DNA of 64,000 nt from a virus. This document shows, one piece after another, positions 39,826 through 49,195 of the stretch. The stretch spans positions 40,041 through 104,040 of IMG/VR virus record IMGVR_UViG_3300044904_000056; one strand, written 5' to 3'. Each line of letters starts with the position of its first letter. Position 1 is the first letter of the stretch. The translations under genes were made by a program, and so were the position numbers. Below the pieces are notes generated by a model that worked only from the letters and a program-made list of their open reading frames with translations, had not been told where the DNA came from and ran no database searches.

Positions 39826-40554
39826 TCAACGCTGCGGCGTCACAGGGGGGAGCACAAACCCAGTGAAGGAAGTAGCAGGTTTGTAAGCTCTGCCTTGACT
39901 TTTGTAGTAGTCATCCCTTGCATTCAATCCGCTCTTCTCAAGCTTTACAGCGCGCTTATCGAAAGCCTCCGCCATCTGGGACGGACTGAAACTCTGATCC
40001 CCTGCTGAAATATCGTAACGGGTAGCAAATCTCTGCGCGAGAGCCTCTGCTGCCATTGAAGCAGCAAGCTGGGTAATCGCATCAAATAGCCCGTCAGGAA
40101 TATCAGCTGGTGCTGTTCCCCCAGTTGGCAATTGGAAGCTACCTGAAATGGTAGAGGCCCCAACATAGTAGAGAGTAAAGCTAATCTTGTTCGCAGCAGA
40201 GCAGAGATAGCGGTCCCATTCAAGGTCGTCAAACCAGGTGTAGTTGAAATCCACCGCAAGCGAATCTTCCTCAAGAGGAGCAGTCGCAAATATGATCTGT
40301 CCATTCTTGGGGTTTGGTACGGTGTAGCCTACGTTGAAAGTCAGAGGGGAGCCATCAACGTAAGCCTTCGGAAAGATTGTCGGGCTGGACGCAGGATAGA
40401 TTACCAGCCGCCCACCAACAATGCTGAATATCGTGTTCGTGCCGTCCTGGTTGCCCTGGAGGTCTGTAAACTGAGAGACAAATTTGGAATCGTACCAATC
40501 GTCAATCAGCCTCCGGGCCGCATCGATTCCATTTTGCTGGTTGTATTGTGGCAC
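39826..40554 (-). CDS. Head-tail connector-like protein, 242 residues
   Basis: It has an N-terminal helix (NGIDAARRLIDDWYDSKFVSQ), a central beta barrel-like region and a helical segment (FDAITQLAASMAAEALAQRF) similar to adaptor proteins. It is first of the joining genes after the membrane protein. No specific family is recognised. Confidence 0.5.
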   Translation of the reverse strand: MPQYNQQNGIDAARRLIDDWYDSKFVSQFTDLQGNQDGTNTIFSIVGGRLVIYPASSPTIFPKAYVDGSPLTFNVGYTVPNPKNGQIIFATAPLEEDSLAVDFNYTWFDDLEWDRYLCSAANKISFTLYYVGASTISGSFQLPTGGTAPADIPDGLFDAITQLAASMAAEALAQRFATRYDISAGDQSFSPSQMAEAFDKRAVKLEKSGLNARDDYYKSQGRAYKPATSFTGFVLPPVTPQR

Positions 40555-40980
40555 TTAGGAAACCTGTTTCTTTCTCTTCCCAACCAGAGAGATTCCCACG
40601 ATTTTCAGAATTTCCGCAAGCACAAGAACCCCAACACCGATTACAATACCACGGATCATCAGCTGATTCTCATTGCTGATAGTTTCCAGCCTCGTTAGGC
40701 GCTCAATATTTGTTGCTCTGTCTGTTGATTCTTGGACCTCAAGCCTGTCTAGACGAGTTTGGAGAGCCTTCATTTCCTGCTCTGCTACAGTTAGCCTCTT
40801 GTCTGTGTCAAACTGCAGCCGCTGAACATCTTGAAAATCGGAGTGGGGGACGCGCTGCGACAAAACGACGTGCGAGGACATTGCCAATAACGCGAAGAAC
40901 ATCAAGGCCAAAATAGTCCTTCGCGCAACATTACCTGCGGTAGTCAATTCTGTCACCTCTCCTGGAGGATAGAAGCCCAT
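40555..40980 (-). CDS. Membrane protein with central coiled coil
   Basis: From ATG 40980 (AGGTGAGAGG upstream) a membrane segment occupies about 22-40 (TILALMFFALLAMSSHVVL). A charged coiled coil follows (RLTVAEQEMKALQTRLDRLE, about 58-95). A second membrane segment lies near 107-133, with a KRKKQ tail. It could be a spanin-, holin- or superinfection-type protein. The layout is unlike lambda Rz, so no firm call is made. Confidence 0.55.
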   Translation of the reverse strand: MGFYPPGEVTELTTAGNVARRTILALMFFALLAMSSHVVLSQRVPHSDFQDVQRLQFDTDKRLTVAEQEMKALQTRLDRLEVQESTDRATNIERLTRLETISNENQLMIRGIVIGVGVLVLAEILKIVGISLVGKRKKQVS

Positions 40981-40988
40981 TAACCCTC

Positions 40989-41002
40989 TCACCTAAATTT
41001 AC
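40989..41002 (-). promoter_or_regulatory. GTAAMTTTAGGTGA leader motif, copy 2
   Basis: GTAAATTTAGGTGA on the minus strand overlaps the stop codon of the endonuclease gene and supplies the ribosome site of the membrane protein gene that starts at 40980. Confidence 0.5.
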
Positions 41003-41712
41003 TTTTCCAGGAGGCTGATAACTTTGTCAGCAACGACCTTCGGATTGTGCTTTACGTCCCGTTCCTTGAAGTGGACAACCCGGTAGCCGAGCTTTCGGAG
41101 ATCACGGTCTCTTTTACGGTCTCTAGCTTTGTTTCGATGCCAATAGGAACCATCTACTTCAATTAGCAACTTAGATTTTGGGATCAAAAAATCAGGAAAA
41201 TATGGCCCAACCCAAACTTGAAATCTGTACTTGATTTTGAGCCCTTTCAGAATCTCTATCATTCGCTGTTCGAGGCCATTCGGATGTTTTGATACACTAG
41301 AAAATACCTTTGGAAGAAACTTCCTTCTTGCAGCTATCATCTTTTCACTACGTTTCAATCCTCTGCTTATTGCTCGCCCCCAAGCTTTTGAATGTTTTCT
41401 TCCCTTACGGGTCTTACTCATCTTCTCTTTTGTTTCTTGGGTACAGACCTGGCCCATATGCGCCAGGCTAAGATTTTCACAATGTTTTTTAGAAAGCTTC
41501 TTGCCTTTATTCCACGCTTTAATTTTTCCTTGTCTCTTAAGCTTGCGAAATGTAGCTCTCAACTTCTTTGTCATTTTTGCAATTTTAGGGTCAGTTTCAG
41601 CAGTTTTTCCTTTGTTCCAGGGAGGGAAATCGTTACCATTCTCCCTTCGAACAGCCCAACCCTTGATAGCATACAAACTTCTCTGATCCGAAGACCAATC
41701 TTCAAAAGACAT
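40999..41712 (-). CDS. EDxHD/Vsr-like homing endonuclease with NUMOD3 repeats
   Basis: Residues about 30-145 hold NUMOD3-like DNA-binding repeats (WNKGKTAE, WNKGKKLSKKHCENLS, ETKEKMSKTRKG). The C-terminal nuclease core contains GLEQRMIEIL, PYFPDFLIP, LLIEVDGSYWH and LRKLGYRVVHF, matching the very-short-patch/DUF559 fold used by I-Bth0305I-type enzymes. It is free-standing and lies at the junction of the tail module and the glycan island. Confidence 0.85.
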   Translation of the reverse strand: MSFEDWSSDQRSLYAIKGWAVRRENGNDFPPWNKGKTAETDPKIAKMTKKLRATFRKLKRQGKIKAWNKGKKLSKKHCENLSLAHMGQVCTQETKEKMSKTRKGRKHSKAWGRAISRGLKRSEKMIAARRKFLPKVFSSVSKHPNGLEQRMIEILKGLKIKYRFQVWVGPYFPDFLIPKSKLLIEVDGSYWHRNKARDRKRDRDLRKLGYRVVHFKERDVKHNPKVVADKVISLLEK

Positions 41713-41715
41713 ATC

Positions 41716-42867
41716 TTAGCTCAGGATTTCCATAATTTTTGAAGCAACTACTCGGGGGCTCAACTGTTCTAAACAAGGAGAAAATTTCGACCCGTTTATA
41801 GATTTGCATTGGCAAGTATCTATAAAACATGCGCTTGTGCAGCACTCCTTGCCGTCTGGTAGAAGCCCTTTCACTGATTCAACCCGGAGTCCGTGAGCGC
41901 TGGGAAAGTGCCACAAAAACGGCTGCGGCTCATGGGGGCCATACGTAACCACACAGGGTTTCCCTCTTGCTGCACGAGGGTACAGAAGCCCCGTGTCTGA
42001 ACTGCAGTGCAAATCAGCTTCGATGATGACGGCTGCTGAATGGCGTATCCTGAAGACTCCCGAACAATCTTCAACATTCGCACCCCGCCAAGGCTCTCTC
42101 CGGTTTGAATCAAGGATAAGCCATAGGTAGTTTTTCGGGCATAGGCGGATGACTTCCTTCCAATGTGGGTAGTTTTTGTATGGAGTGCTCGCATACGGGA
42201 GCAGGGTAATAACCTTACGCCCTTTGTCCTTGAGGGGCTTGAGGAACTTCCGCGCTGTTTCCATCTCGTGCTCAAACGGATAGTAATAAATCGTGTTCTT
42301 TTCAGGAGGTGGGTCAATGAACGCGTGCATGCAGTACATATCCAGCGCAATCATCCGGTAGCGGGAAATGACAGAGGTAGAAGCCTGATTCACAAAGTCC
42401 AGCTCGTCTGTAGTCAGGGATTTCGGGTCCTTCGCTAGAAGGCTGACAAGAAATTCGTTGAGATGGGGCTTCGTGCGAAGGTGGATTTTGTAGTTGTACC
42501 CCCCCTTCAAGGGGACATCGTAGTCGAGCCAGCACCAGTCTTCCTTGAAGGTGTCACCGATTTCTTCCATACTGCTATACTCCATATAGTGATAGACCTT
42601 TTCGATATCAGGATTATTCTCTAGGATTTCAGGGCAAGTGCAAATGTAATGAATCTTACAAGTAGGGAATTTCTTCTTAATTTCATGTACGGCTGCTGTT
42701 GAATACAGGATGTCCCCAATTCCCCACGTGTGCTTGATAACAAGTCGCCTTCCGGACAGATTAGTTTCCCTACGAAGAGGTTCCCTCCTGCGCAATCGCT
42801 CTTGATATTCCTCCCAGGAAAATTCCTTCACGCGCTGCCCATATTCATTAATCAGAATGCGTGGCAT
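41716..42867 (-). CDS. GT9-type glycosyltransferase
   Basis: VIKHTWGIGDILYSTAAVHEIKKKFP is the classic N-terminal signature of ADP-heptose-type GT9 enzymes. VITLLPYASTPYKNYPHWKEVI and the IEADLHCSSDTGLLYPRAARGKP segment form the donor site. A Cys-rich C-terminal part follows (CCTSACFIDTCQCKS), as in heptosyltransferases. It begins the glycan island. It overlaps the upstream endonuclease by 20 bases. Confidence 0.85.
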   Translation of the reverse strand: MPRILINEYGQRVKEFSWEEYQERLRRREPLRRETNLSGRRLVIKHTWGIGDILYSTAAVHEIKKKFPTCKIHYICTCPEILENNPDIEKVYHYMEYSSMEEIGDTFKEDWCWLDYDVPLKGGYNYKIHLRTKPHLNEFLVSLLAKDPKSLTTDELDFVNQASTSVISRYRMIALDMYCMHAFIDPPPEKNTIYYYPFEHEMETARKFLKPLKDKGRKVITLLPYASTPYKNYPHWKEVIRLCPKNYLWLILDSNRREPWRGANVEDCSGVFRIRHSAAVIIEADLHCSSDTGLLYPRAARGKPCVVTYGPHEPQPFLWHFPSAHGLRVESVKGLLPDGKECCTSACFIDTCQCKSINGSKFSPCLEQLSPRVVASKIMEILS

Positions 42868-43336
42868 GTATAGTAGTCCTTCCTTTCTTCACATTTTTCC
42901 AACGAATTGATTGTGCTTTTCTCATCTTGCAGCGTGCTGTCTTGGTGTGTTTATGGCCTAGGAAATTCTGGTTGCCTTTCATTCCTTCGCTTAACCTGCG
43001 CCGATGATCCTCGGTGAATTTGTACCCGAGACAATTATGGTTACCTTTCAGGGCCCTACTCTTGGCTTCGCTGTTTGTCAGCCTTCTCGGGAACCTAGCA
43101 ATTCTAGGAATCCCTAGATAGTGAATAGCCCTTTGCAACAATTCAAGACTATCACAAAAGGAACCAAGCCCCATATTACATCTGATACAAAGAACTCCTC
43201 TAAATGCTCCTGTTCTATGGTTATGGTCTAGCTGAGGCCGGTCTGGGGGCTTATCCCCACAGACAGCACAGCAGCCTTCTTGAAGTTTTAGAAAATCCTT
43301 TTTCAACTCTTGGTTTTGATTAGAGTTGTATGCCAT
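42848..43336 (-). CDS. Endonuclease VII-like HNH homing endonuclease with NUMOD3 repeats
   Basis: Cys-x2-Cys near 23-26, LDHNHRTGAFRGVLCIRCNMGLG (36-58, written here as a motif with His38, His40, Cys50, Cys53, Asn54) is the zinc and catalytic core of the T4 endonuclease VII fold. Two NUMOD3 repeats follow (GNHNCLGYKFTEDHRRRLSE, GNQNFLGHKHTKTARCKMRK). RFPR is at 81-84 in the linker. It sits between two glycosyltransferase genes and overlaps both. Confidence 0.9.
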   Translation of the reverse strand: MAYNSNQNQELKKDFLKLQEGCCAVCGDKPPDRPQLDHNHRTGAFRGVLCIRCNMGLGSFCDSLELLQRAIHYLGIPRIARFPRRLTNSEAKSRALKGNHNCLGYKFTEDHRRRLSEGMKGNQNFLGHKHTKTARCKMRKAQSIRWKNVKKGRTTIHATHSD

Positions 43337-44237
43337 TACTCTCTCCTCCTTTCCATTTTCTTTTCCTCAGTCTGTATTGAAATTGCAACAACCCTGGACC
43401 CTTGACAAAATCTTTTGCTGAATCTTCAGGAATGTCAAAATTGAGATGTACAGTCCGTCCAATATCCCGGTTAACAGGGTCAACGAATGTGTAACGCATA
43501 CGGTCCAATTTCGACGGGAACCACATTGTGTTCGGCGTGTTTACAACATCCGCCAAAAATCCGATACCTGAGGGAAACGAAAATAGGTAGTCCAGCTCTC
43601 GGATAACTTCAATCGTCCCGCCTATCTCCAGCTTCCCCACCAAGTCAAGAGAGTTGTAGCCGTTCTCTTGTAGCCATTTGTGGACGTATTCCGAAATGGC
43701 AAGATCATATTCAGCCCCAATGAATATAAAGTATGTCTCCTTCGGGAGTTCCTCGGCTACGGATTTGAGGAAGTCCCGCCACATTTCCCAGTCCCAGAAC
43801 CCCCAATGCCGGGAGTTCCCATATGCTGAAGTGTAGACACCTACTTTAGGGGCATCTCCAATAGGGGATAGGAGCAAACTAGCGTGTACTTTGTCCACAG
43901 CCAGAATTTTGAAATCATAGTGGAATGTAGTCCCTCCAGGAATCCAATCTTCAACCCTGTTCCCTTCTTCAAGATGCTGGTTAATGGAGAGAAAATAATC
44001 GCCGTCAGGAATCTCTCTAAGGTCTGTTCCCGAGGGAAGAGTATTCACTACTGATGCCATCGTACCATGTGCAGAATAGCCCCCATTTTTCACCTTTGGG
44101 AGGAGGTCTAGAAAAGGGCTTAGGCGTTGAGGACCATCGAGGGAGGAACGGATTGTGATGTCCCGCCCAACATTGCACAATTTTGCATACATGGCAGAAA
44201 AATCGCCAATGCCTGGGGGAACGTAGAAGACCAACAT
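43320..44237 (-). CDS. GT9-like glycosyltransferase
   Basis: FYVPPGIGDFSAMYAKLC resembles the GT9 start. VGVYTSAYGNSRHWGFWDWEMW and the C-terminal GKLEIGGTIEVIRELDYLFSFPSGIG resemble the donor-binding half. It is clearly paralogous to the 321-residue protein encoded at 44955-45920. The acceptor is unknown. Confidence 0.7.
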   Translation of the reverse strand: MLVFYVPPGIGDFSAMYAKLCNVGRDITIRSSLDGPQRLSPFLDLLPKVKNGGYSAHGTMASVVNTLPSGTDLREIPDGDYFLSINQHLEEGNRVEDWIPGGTTFHYDFKILAVDKVHASLLLSPIGDAPKVGVYTSAYGNSRHWGFWDWEMWRDFLKSVAEELPKETYFIFIGAEYDLAISEYVHKWLQENGYNSLDLVGKLEIGGTIEVIRELDYLFSFPSGIGFLADVVNTPNTMWFPSKLDRMRYTFVDPVNRDIGRTVHLNFDIPEDSAKDFVKGPGLLQFQYRLRKRKWKGGESNGIQL

Positions 44238-44951
44238 TCAGTTTCTCCCCTTACGCAAAATCCGCCGCTTCATACGAGCTTTACTAATTTTGCGACGGGT
44301 TTCAGCAGAGCGAACAGCACCAAGCGCATACTTGTTGCCTTTTGCGGCTTCACTTCTCTTGCGGCGGGTTTCAGCAGAGAGATTTTCTCGTTTACTAGCT
44401 TCGCTTATCTTGCGGCGAGTCTCCTTGGAGAACTTTCTGCCTTTTTGGGCCTCTCTAATCTTTCTGAGACCTTCTTCAGTGTGCTTGTAGCCAAGCGAAT
44501 TCTTGTTCCCTTTTTGGGATTTGCTCATCTTGAGGCGGGTTTCTTTAGAAGCTCTTTTACCTTTGTTTGCCTCACTCAACTTACGGCGGTGCTCTTTAGA
44601 TTTTTTCTTGCCTTTCATTGTTTCGCTGAGCTTGTGTCGTGTTTCAGGAGAAGGGTTGCAAAGACCCCTCCCACCAGCTGTGAGATTGTATCCGTAGCGA
44701 GGACTGTTAGACTTGTACATTTGAATATATAGCGTTTCTCGTTGATTCAATTCCTCTTCTGTAACAGCGTCAGGATAGAGAACCCAAACATCAAATTTTT
44801 CAGGACCGTGTTTCTGAATTGCGCTGTATAGATATGGAGCGTTGCCATGCCCCAATATGTGCTGTTTCCAGCGCCCATCCACAGTCTGCATAGTCTTTCC
44901 GATGTAGACCTTGTTATTGATGCGGTTGCGAATTTGGTAGATGGTGTTCAT
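44238..44951 (-). CDS. GIY-YIG homing endonuclease with NUMOD3 repeats
   Basis: The N-terminal 90 residues hold the GIY-YIG fold (TIYQIRNRINNKVYIGKT, GRWKQH, then the catalytic Glu in ELNQRETLYIQMY). Six or more NUMOD3 repeats follow (for example SPETRHKLSETMKGKK, SKETRLKMSKSQKG). It is inserted between the two paralogous GT9-like genes and ends one base before the next start. Confidence 0.9.
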   Translation of the reverse strand: MNTIYQIRNRINNKVYIGKTMQTVDGRWKQHILGHGNAPYLYSAIQKHGPEKFDVWVLYPDAVTEEELNQRETLYIQMYKSNSPRYGYNLTAGGRGLCNPSPETRHKLSETMKGKKKSKEHRRKLSEANKGKRASKETRLKMSKSQKGNKNSLGYKHTEEGLRKIREAQKGRKFSKETRRKISEASKRENLSAETRRKRSEAAKGNKYALGAVRSAETRRKISKARMKRRILRKGRN

Positions 44952-44954
44952 ATT

Positions 44955-45920
44955 CTACCACTTTCTATCTGTTATCTCTTTGCAAATATATTCTACGTGG
45001 TGCCTACCGTATATCAATGGAAGGTGTCGCCCAGACGCTAGCATCTTAGGATTTACCCAGGCACTCGACATCGCCTCCTCGAAAGAAATATAACATTCTG
45101 GATTCAGGGAATCTCCTTTTGCCCTCCAGAAAATACCAGTTGGGATTCCCAAATAACTTGCAAAAATACCTATCCCCGATTGATAAGAAATCGTAAAGCG
45201 TGCACGTTTGATGATAGCATAAGTCCCACCAATCCCTAATTTTCCGATAAGGTTAATCCAGTGCTTCTGGGGGAACTTCTTGACTTCGGGGGCTACATAG
45301 TAGTCATAGTACATACTGTCGTAATCTGCTCCAAGGACTACAACTCGCAATCCTAGCTTCTCTTGGCAGTACTGTCCTAGTCTTGCCCAATCCTCCCCAG
45401 ACCAGATTGCTCCGCGGTTGTGCCCCTCACCGAAATTCCCAGCCAGAGGACCAGGATAGAAAGTACAGTACGGCCCAGCAGATTGATAAAGGTCATCGGC
45501 AAACAGTTCCTCCTCTTCTTCAAACCGAAACTCCTTAGCAGCATCCCAGTTGATAGGGTATTCAGGAAGCCAGTCTTCCAGCCGGATTCCTCTCTCCAAA
45601 GGAGCATTTGGCATCATAACGAAATATCTTTCCCCACAGTAATCCATCCAACCGTCAGGAAGGTAGATGTACCGCCCTTCTGAATCCACCCGTTCGTCAG
45701 GAGGATGGATATCAACTATGAGCATAGCAGCAGAGTCAACAAAAGAAAATCTCTGGACGAAGCCTAAGGCCCGGACCTGGATATGGTCGGGACCAGAGCA
45801 GTTCAAAGACACGTCAATCCTATCTGCATCGTAATGCTTCGCAACAGATTGTATCTTATGGAGAGCCCAAACTGAATCTCCGATACCCTGTGGGAGTAGA
45901 AAGTTCACATCTTCCTCCAA
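44955..45920 (-). CDS. GT9-like glycosyltransferase
   Basis: LLPQGIGDSVWALHKIQ and the C-terminal GKLGIGGTYAIIKRARFTISYQSGIG align with the neighbouring 305-residue protein. YCTFYPGPLAGN resembles the middle donor-site motif. It is 321 residues long, soluble, and overlaps the epimerase gene by 16 bases. Confidence 0.7.
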   Translation of the reverse strand: MEEDVNFLLPQGIGDSVWALHKIQSVAKHYDADRIDVSLNCSGPDHIQVRALGFVQRFSFVDSAAMLIVDIHPPDERVDSEGRYIYLPDGWMDYCGERYFVMMPNAPLERGIRLEDWLPEYPINWDAAKEFRFEEEEELFADDLYQSAGPYCTFYPGPLAGNFGEGHNRGAIWSGEDWARLGQYCQEKLGLRVVVLGADYDSMYYDYYVAPEVKKFPQKHWINLIGKLGIGGTYAIIKRARFTISYQSGIGIFASYLGIPTGIFWRAKGDSLNPECYISFEEAMSSAWVNPKMLASGRHLPLIYGRHHVEYICKEITDRKW

Positions 45921-46897
45921 GAGTCTGGCAATTCCTTCTCAATCTCGATGTTCTCAAAAGGCTTCCCCTGTCGAATGCCCACTTCTTTTACCCATTGAGC
46001 CATCCGCCGCAGCCCTTCTGACAAAGAGACAGTTGAATCTGAGCCTAGAACTGTTCTGCACTTCGTATTATCGCAGAAAGCATGCAGCACTTCCTTACGA
46101 GCCGGCAGATGAATTGCTCCAGTTTTTCTCCCCATAGCTGCCTGCACGTTATGGAGAAGATTGTTCACTGTATAGGGGATGTCAGCACCAATATTGAAAA
46201 CGTGATTGTATGCATCCGACCAGAACGGCGCTTTAGCAATCACCGGAACTACATCCGCAATATGGGTGAAAGCCCTTGTCTGTTCCCCGTTTCCAAAGAT
46301 TGTACAAGGCTTCCCTTGAAGAATCTGGTTCATGAAAATGCCAACCACGTTCCGGTAGGGGTCTCCGATATTCTGTCGTTCACCATAGACATTGTGGGGG
46401 CGGAAGATGATGTAGTTGAGGCCGAACATCTTGTGGGCTGCTTCAAGGTCAAGCTCTACAGCATATTTTGAGATTCCATACGGGTCCTCAGGCCGGGGAA
46501 TCATATCCTCTTGCATAGGAACCTGCCCCGCTCCATACACCGCAATACTGGAAGTAAACACGAAACATTTGACGTTGTGACGGATAGCAGCATTGATAAG
46601 GTTCACAGAGCCTAGAAGGTTGTTCGTGTAGTTGAATCCCCGGATGAAATGACTAAGCCCTTCAGCAGCATAAGCCGCAATGTGGAAGACGTACTCAAAA
46701 TTGCTGGCTGTAAAGATGTGGTCAACTAACACAGAATCGGTAATCGAGCCGGGAAAGAAACGTGCGTATGGATTGATATTTTCTGCGAAGCCTCCGGAAA
46801 GATCATCCAACACTCCCACCTCGTACCCTGATTTGAGTAAGCAGTCAACTACGTGGCTCCCAATGAATCCTGCACCACCTGTTACGAGAATTCTCAT
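45905..46897 (-). CDS. NAD-dependent sugar epimerase/dehydratase (extended SDR)
   Basis: GGAGFIG at residues 7-13 binds NAD. TSS at 115-117 and Tyr140-x3-Lys144 (YGISK) form the SDR catalytic set. RPHNVYGERQ and RAFTHIADVV are typical of UDP-glucose 4-epimerase-like enzymes. The 330-residue length is normal. It probably supplies a nucleotide sugar for the neighbouring transferases. Confidence 0.9.
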   Translation of the reverse strand: MRILVTGGAGFIGSHVVDCLLKSGYEVGVLDDLSGGFAENINPYARFFPGSITDSVLVDHIFTASNFEYVFHIAAYAAEGLSHFIRGFNYTNNLLGSVNLINAAIRHNVKCFVFTSSIAVYGAGQVPMQEDMIPRPEDPYGISKYAVELDLEAAHKMFGLNYIIFRPHNVYGERQNIGDPYRNVVGIFMNQILQGKPCTIFGNGEQTRAFTHIADVVPVIAKAPFWSDAYNHVFNIGADIPYTVNNLLHNVQAAMGRKTGAIHLPARKEVLHAFCDNTKCRTVLGSDSTVSLSEGLRRMAQWVKEVGIRQGKPFENIEIEKELPDSWRKM

Positions 46898-47715
46898 AAT
46901 TGTCCTTTCAAAAAATCTTCTGTAAAGTGCTCGTACCTTTTAAGGTTGTTCAAAAAGTGAGATGGCAGTCTAGGGTCTGTTGTCTCCCGCCAAATAAAGG
47001 GTGCACCGCCCCTTCTGAAAATGTCTTTTCCTAGTGCTATGTCTGCAGCGGCCTGGCTCTCACTCCTACTAAGAAACTCTGTACAGATGTCGTCAGACGA
47101 ATGAGAGAAGCTTCCTACTTTCTCACGAATCTGTTGAGCACCCCCAAAATAGCTAAAGTGCCAGCCAGCATTTTCTATTTGTTGAGAAGACGGAATGATA
47201 GCACGTGCACTCTCAGGACCCCCCAACCGTTGTATTTCTCCTACTGTTCCAGCTACAGCCTTATTCCAGCTGTCCACATATCTATTAATGCTGTAGTGGA
47301 ACATCTCTTGTTTCAGTCTAAATGTCCGTGTTATTAGCTTTGAGAGATTCTCTTTGATTGTAACAGCACGAGGGATTTCATCGCAGTCAGAGATTATGAC
47401 TACATCCTCGGGGGCGGCAACCTCAAGGATTCCTCCCATCAAAGAGTTGCGTTGATAGTACTCCCTTAGCCAACCACTATCCCTCCCAGTGAATTCTGGG
47501 GTAAGGCTTTGAAGGAGAATGTGCCGTATTTTCCCTGTGAAAGGATTGAACCGCTCCCAATTCTGGTAGAGGATTGGGGGCTTCTTTTCTGCAGAGCCGA
47601 CTCTCTCTAGTGATTCGACTATGACAAAGGTGTCTACAATAGGAGACATCTCATTCAAGCGGATTTCTAGCAAATCTAGTTCGTCAAAAAACATGAAAGC
47701 ATCAATAAGTTTCAC
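46894..47715 (-). CDS. GT17-family glycosyltransferase
   Basis: The start IDAFMFFDELDLLEIRLNEM, then DTFVIVESLERVGS, YYQRNSLMGGI and VVIISDCDEIPR, is the GT17 pattern (beta-1,4-N-acetylglucosaminyltransferase type). DCDE is the metal/nucleotide site. WHFSYFGGAQQIREKVGSFSH is a further family segment. ATGA overlap with the epimerase. Confidence 0.9.
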   Translation of the reverse strand: MKLIDAFMFFDELDLLEIRLNEMSPIVDTFVIVESLERVGSAEKKPPILYQNWERFNPFTGKIRHILLQSLTPEFTGRDSGWLREYYQRNSLMGGILEVAAPEDVVIISDCDEIPRAVTIKENLSKLITRTFRLKQEMFHYSINRYVDSWNKAVAGTVGEIQRLGGPESARAIIPSSQQIENAGWHFSYFGGAQQIREKVGSFSHSSDDICTEFLSRSESQAAADIALGKDIFRRGGAPFIWRETTDPRLPSHFLNNLKRYEHFTEDFLKGQL

Positions 47716-47723
47716 GTTTCACT

Positions 47724-48272
47724 TCACCTCTTAAACAAAACCCCAATGCCGCAATTCCGCAGAGGGTCTTCCCCGCTTTCTCCCATGTCCTGCCTTGACC
47801 GGGTATCTCTCGCCACGATTTCTACGGAGTACTTGTCCTTGCTAATCTCCAACCACACCTTACCTACCCCTGAGTTAAAGTCCACGATGTCGTGAAAACC
47901 AAGAATGGTCTCAGCATAGGGCCACCACAGCTCAAAATCTTTCCGTACAGATTCTTCAGAATGATCAGCGTCGATGAATACCGCTTGTGGGAAGGCTCCG
48001 AGAAAATCAACAGCCTCACGGACAGTTTCTTCGCTCCTACTATCTCCAGGGATGAAATACACATCCGTAGAAAGTCCTACAGGGCGGTCACCAGGCCTGT
48101 TATCAACTGTAACAATCTTTTCAATCCCCGCCTCTCTTGCAAACGCTGCTGAATACCCTTTCCAGGAGCCCAGCTCAACGTACCGATGAACTCCCAAGGC
48201 CAAGCAAAGAGCTATCCAAGTGTGATATTCCCTCCCTCTCTGGAGCATCTCGGGATGTAACTTTGGTAACAT
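47724..48272 (-). CDS. Class I methyltransferase (Methyltransf_24 type)
   Basis: YVELGSWKGYSAAFAREAG is motif I, VTVDNR the following acidic strand, and AVFIDADHSEESVRKDFELWWP the typical metal-associated DxDH motif of O-methyltransferases. It is 182 residues. It probably decorates the glycan made by the neighbouring enzymes. Confidence 0.8.
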   Translation of the reverse strand: MLPKLHPEMLQRGREYHTWIALCLALGVHRYVELGSWKGYSAAFAREAGIEKIVTVDNRPGDRPVGLSTDVYFIPGDSRSEETVREAVDFLGAFPQAVFIDADHSEESVRKDFELWWPYAETILGFHDIVDFNSGVGKVWLEISKDKYSVEIVARDTRSRQDMGESGEDPLRNCGIGVLFKR

Positions 48273-48274
48273 GA

Positions 48275-49195
48275 CTAGTAGCCCCTCCCCTGCTCCTTCC
48301 AGAACTCTGCAGGGTCCCAGCCGTAGTGCTCAATGAATGACTTCAAGCAGTTGTCCCAGATTCCAATAGCTAAGTCTGAATAACCAATGCTCTGGTTGTG
48401 AAGGTGAAGATGGGGGATATTTGGGACGATCACTACAGGTTCTAGCCCTTTCAATATAGCAGCTACAGGGTAATCCATATCGTAGACTAAGCCATACTTC
48501 TCATCAAATCCCCCAACTGCTTCCCAAGCCTCTATGGGAACGATCTGACCAGTTGGCCCCAGCTTCTGATGGAGGCAAGTCTTAGCAACTCCCCGGTATT
48601 GTACATACCAGCCGTCAAACTGAACCTCCCCAACGGGCTTCTCTCCCCCAAAATACCCAACAGGCTTTCCTTCAGGGAGGAGTTTTCTCCAAAACTCTTC
48701 GCTCTCCAAATCCATAATATCCCATTTCGTTGCGTGTTGGTGCCAATGACCAGGTATTCCCCTCACGCAATCTTTATGGGGTACAAGAGCTTCCATACAG
48801 CCAAGACTTACCCCAGCAGCCTTCTGAAGTCTCTCGTCAGTGTCTAGGGCTTGAAACCATTCTGAAACGTGCTCGTGATTCTCCCACAAGGGGGAAAAGA
48901 TGATGTCGTCATGGAATAAGCAGGCGTGGGTATAGCCCAGGTCCTTCATCCATCTCATTGCGGCATTGAGTGCCCCGTTGATCCAGTGATTAGTTGGGTC
49001 ATTGTAACGGAGAACTTCTAGGTTAGGCTCAGCCCTAAACCAGTCAAGAGAGGGGCTATTGTTTTCTTTCCAAGTCTTGCTCTGAATATCAAGAGCAACA
49101 TGGATTATCAGACGAGGTTCTGACCTACGAAGAGAACGAATGGCCCGGATAAGCTTCTGTCCCCCAGTGCTGGCAAACACTACCCCTACTCTCAT
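48275..49195 (-). CDS. GT-A (GT2-like) glycosyltransferase, paralogue 1
   Basis: GVVFASTGGQKLIRAIRSLRR is the N-terminal nucleotide-binding strand-helix. HACLFHDDIIFSPLWEN supplies the DxD-like HDD. GPTGQIVPIEAWEAVGGFDEKYGLVYDMDYPVA is the acceptor-side GGFDE motif. It is about 40% similar by eye to the protein encoded at 50063-50953. The metal-dependent inverting transferase fold is clear; the sugar is not. Confidence 0.8.
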   Translation of the reverse strand: MRVGVVFASTGGQKLIRAIRSLRRSEPRLIIHVALDIQSKTWKENNSPSLDWFRAEPNLEVLRYNDPTNHWINGALNAAMRWMKDLGYTHACLFHDDIIFSPLWENHEHVSEWFQALDTDERLQKAAGVSLGCMEALVPHKDCVRGIPGHWHQHATKWDIMDLESEEFWRKLLPEGKPVGYFGGEKPVGEVQFDGWYVQYRGVAKTCLHQKLGPTGQIVPIEAWEAVGGFDEKYGLVYDMDYPVAAILKGLEPVVIVPNIPHLHLHNQSIGYSDLAIGIWDNCLKSFIEHYGWDPAEFWKEQGRGY

